From: Bacteroidota bacterium
GTDB lineage: Bacteria; Bacteroidota; Bacteroidia; Bacteroidales; VadinHA17
DNA length: 6,101 bases
Direction of reading: 5' to 3'
Assembly (NCBI GenBank): GCA_030642585.1
Contig: DAOWNN010000142.1
Location: 1-6,101 of the forward strand
Every line of letters starts with the position of its first letter. The first letter of the stretch is position 1. The position numbers and the translations under genes were made by a program. Shown here in pieces: positions 6,093 to 6,101 of the stretch. Below the pieces are notes generated by a model. The model had not been told where the DNA came from, made no database searches, and saw only the letters and a list, made by a program, of their open reading frames with translations.

Positions 6093-6101
6093 GCATAAAA
6101 C

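Noticed and set aside
2271..6101. The inverted repeat copies as ends of a composite mobile element carrying 2409-5867
   Set aside because: There is no transposase or integrase between them, no target-site duplication is visible, and the enclosed genes look like ordinary chromosomal genes.

Overview
The window looks like ordinary chromosome from a member of the Bacteroidota, probably of the Bacteroidales/Marinilabiliales type, though the order is a guess. The evidence is: AT-rich intergenic DNA; no Shine-Dalgarno sequence before any of the five genes; start codons preceded by short A/T-rich leaders; a perfect TAnnTTTG -7 box of the Bacteroidota promoter type before the last gene; Bacteroidota-like signal peptides; and a cysteate synthase-like enzyme, which several Bacteroidota carry for sulfonolipid synthesis. 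There is no sign of a phage, insertion sequence, CRISPR array, rRNA or tRNA.

Layout from left to right. Positions 1-105 hold no gene, only a weak inverted repeat just past the end of the first gene. Positions 2016-106 (minus) encode an exported serine hydrolase of the CocE/NonD (peptidase S15-like) family. It keeps the extra acidic residues typical of alpha-amino-acid ester hydrolases. Positions 2017-2408 are a gene-free interval with an AT-rich inverted repeat, one copy of a two-hairpin repeat (copy A) and a promoter. Positions 2409-2612 and 2624-2941 (plus) form a two-gene operon: a 67-residue two-helix membrane protein and a YbjQ-family protein. This operon converges, with 15 bases between the stop codons, on a minus-strand gene (4483-2957) for an exported GHL10 'family 10-like' glycosidase with a C-terminal fibronectin III-like domain, related to YngK and DigH. 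That gene is transcribed away from a PLP-dependent cysteate synthase-like gene (4581-5867, plus). The 97 bases between them hold two back-to-back -7 boxes only 4 bases apart. The right end (5868-6101) contains a second copy of the two-hairpin repeat (copy B) and a tail of competing inverted repeats.

Functionally, two genes make secreted hydrolases (one acting on amino-acid esters or peptide-like compounds, one on glycans, possibly peptidoglycan). The cysteate synthase-like gene points to L-cysteate production, most plausibly as the head-group precursor of capnine-type sulfonolipids. The YbjQ/small membrane protein pair has no known function. Nothing shows that these genes form one pathway, and I see no clearly new multi-gene system. 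The most interesting non-coding signal is the pair of two-hairpin repeats. Their sequences differ, but their stems and spacings are conserved, and they lie in opposite orientation on either side of the 2409-5867 block.
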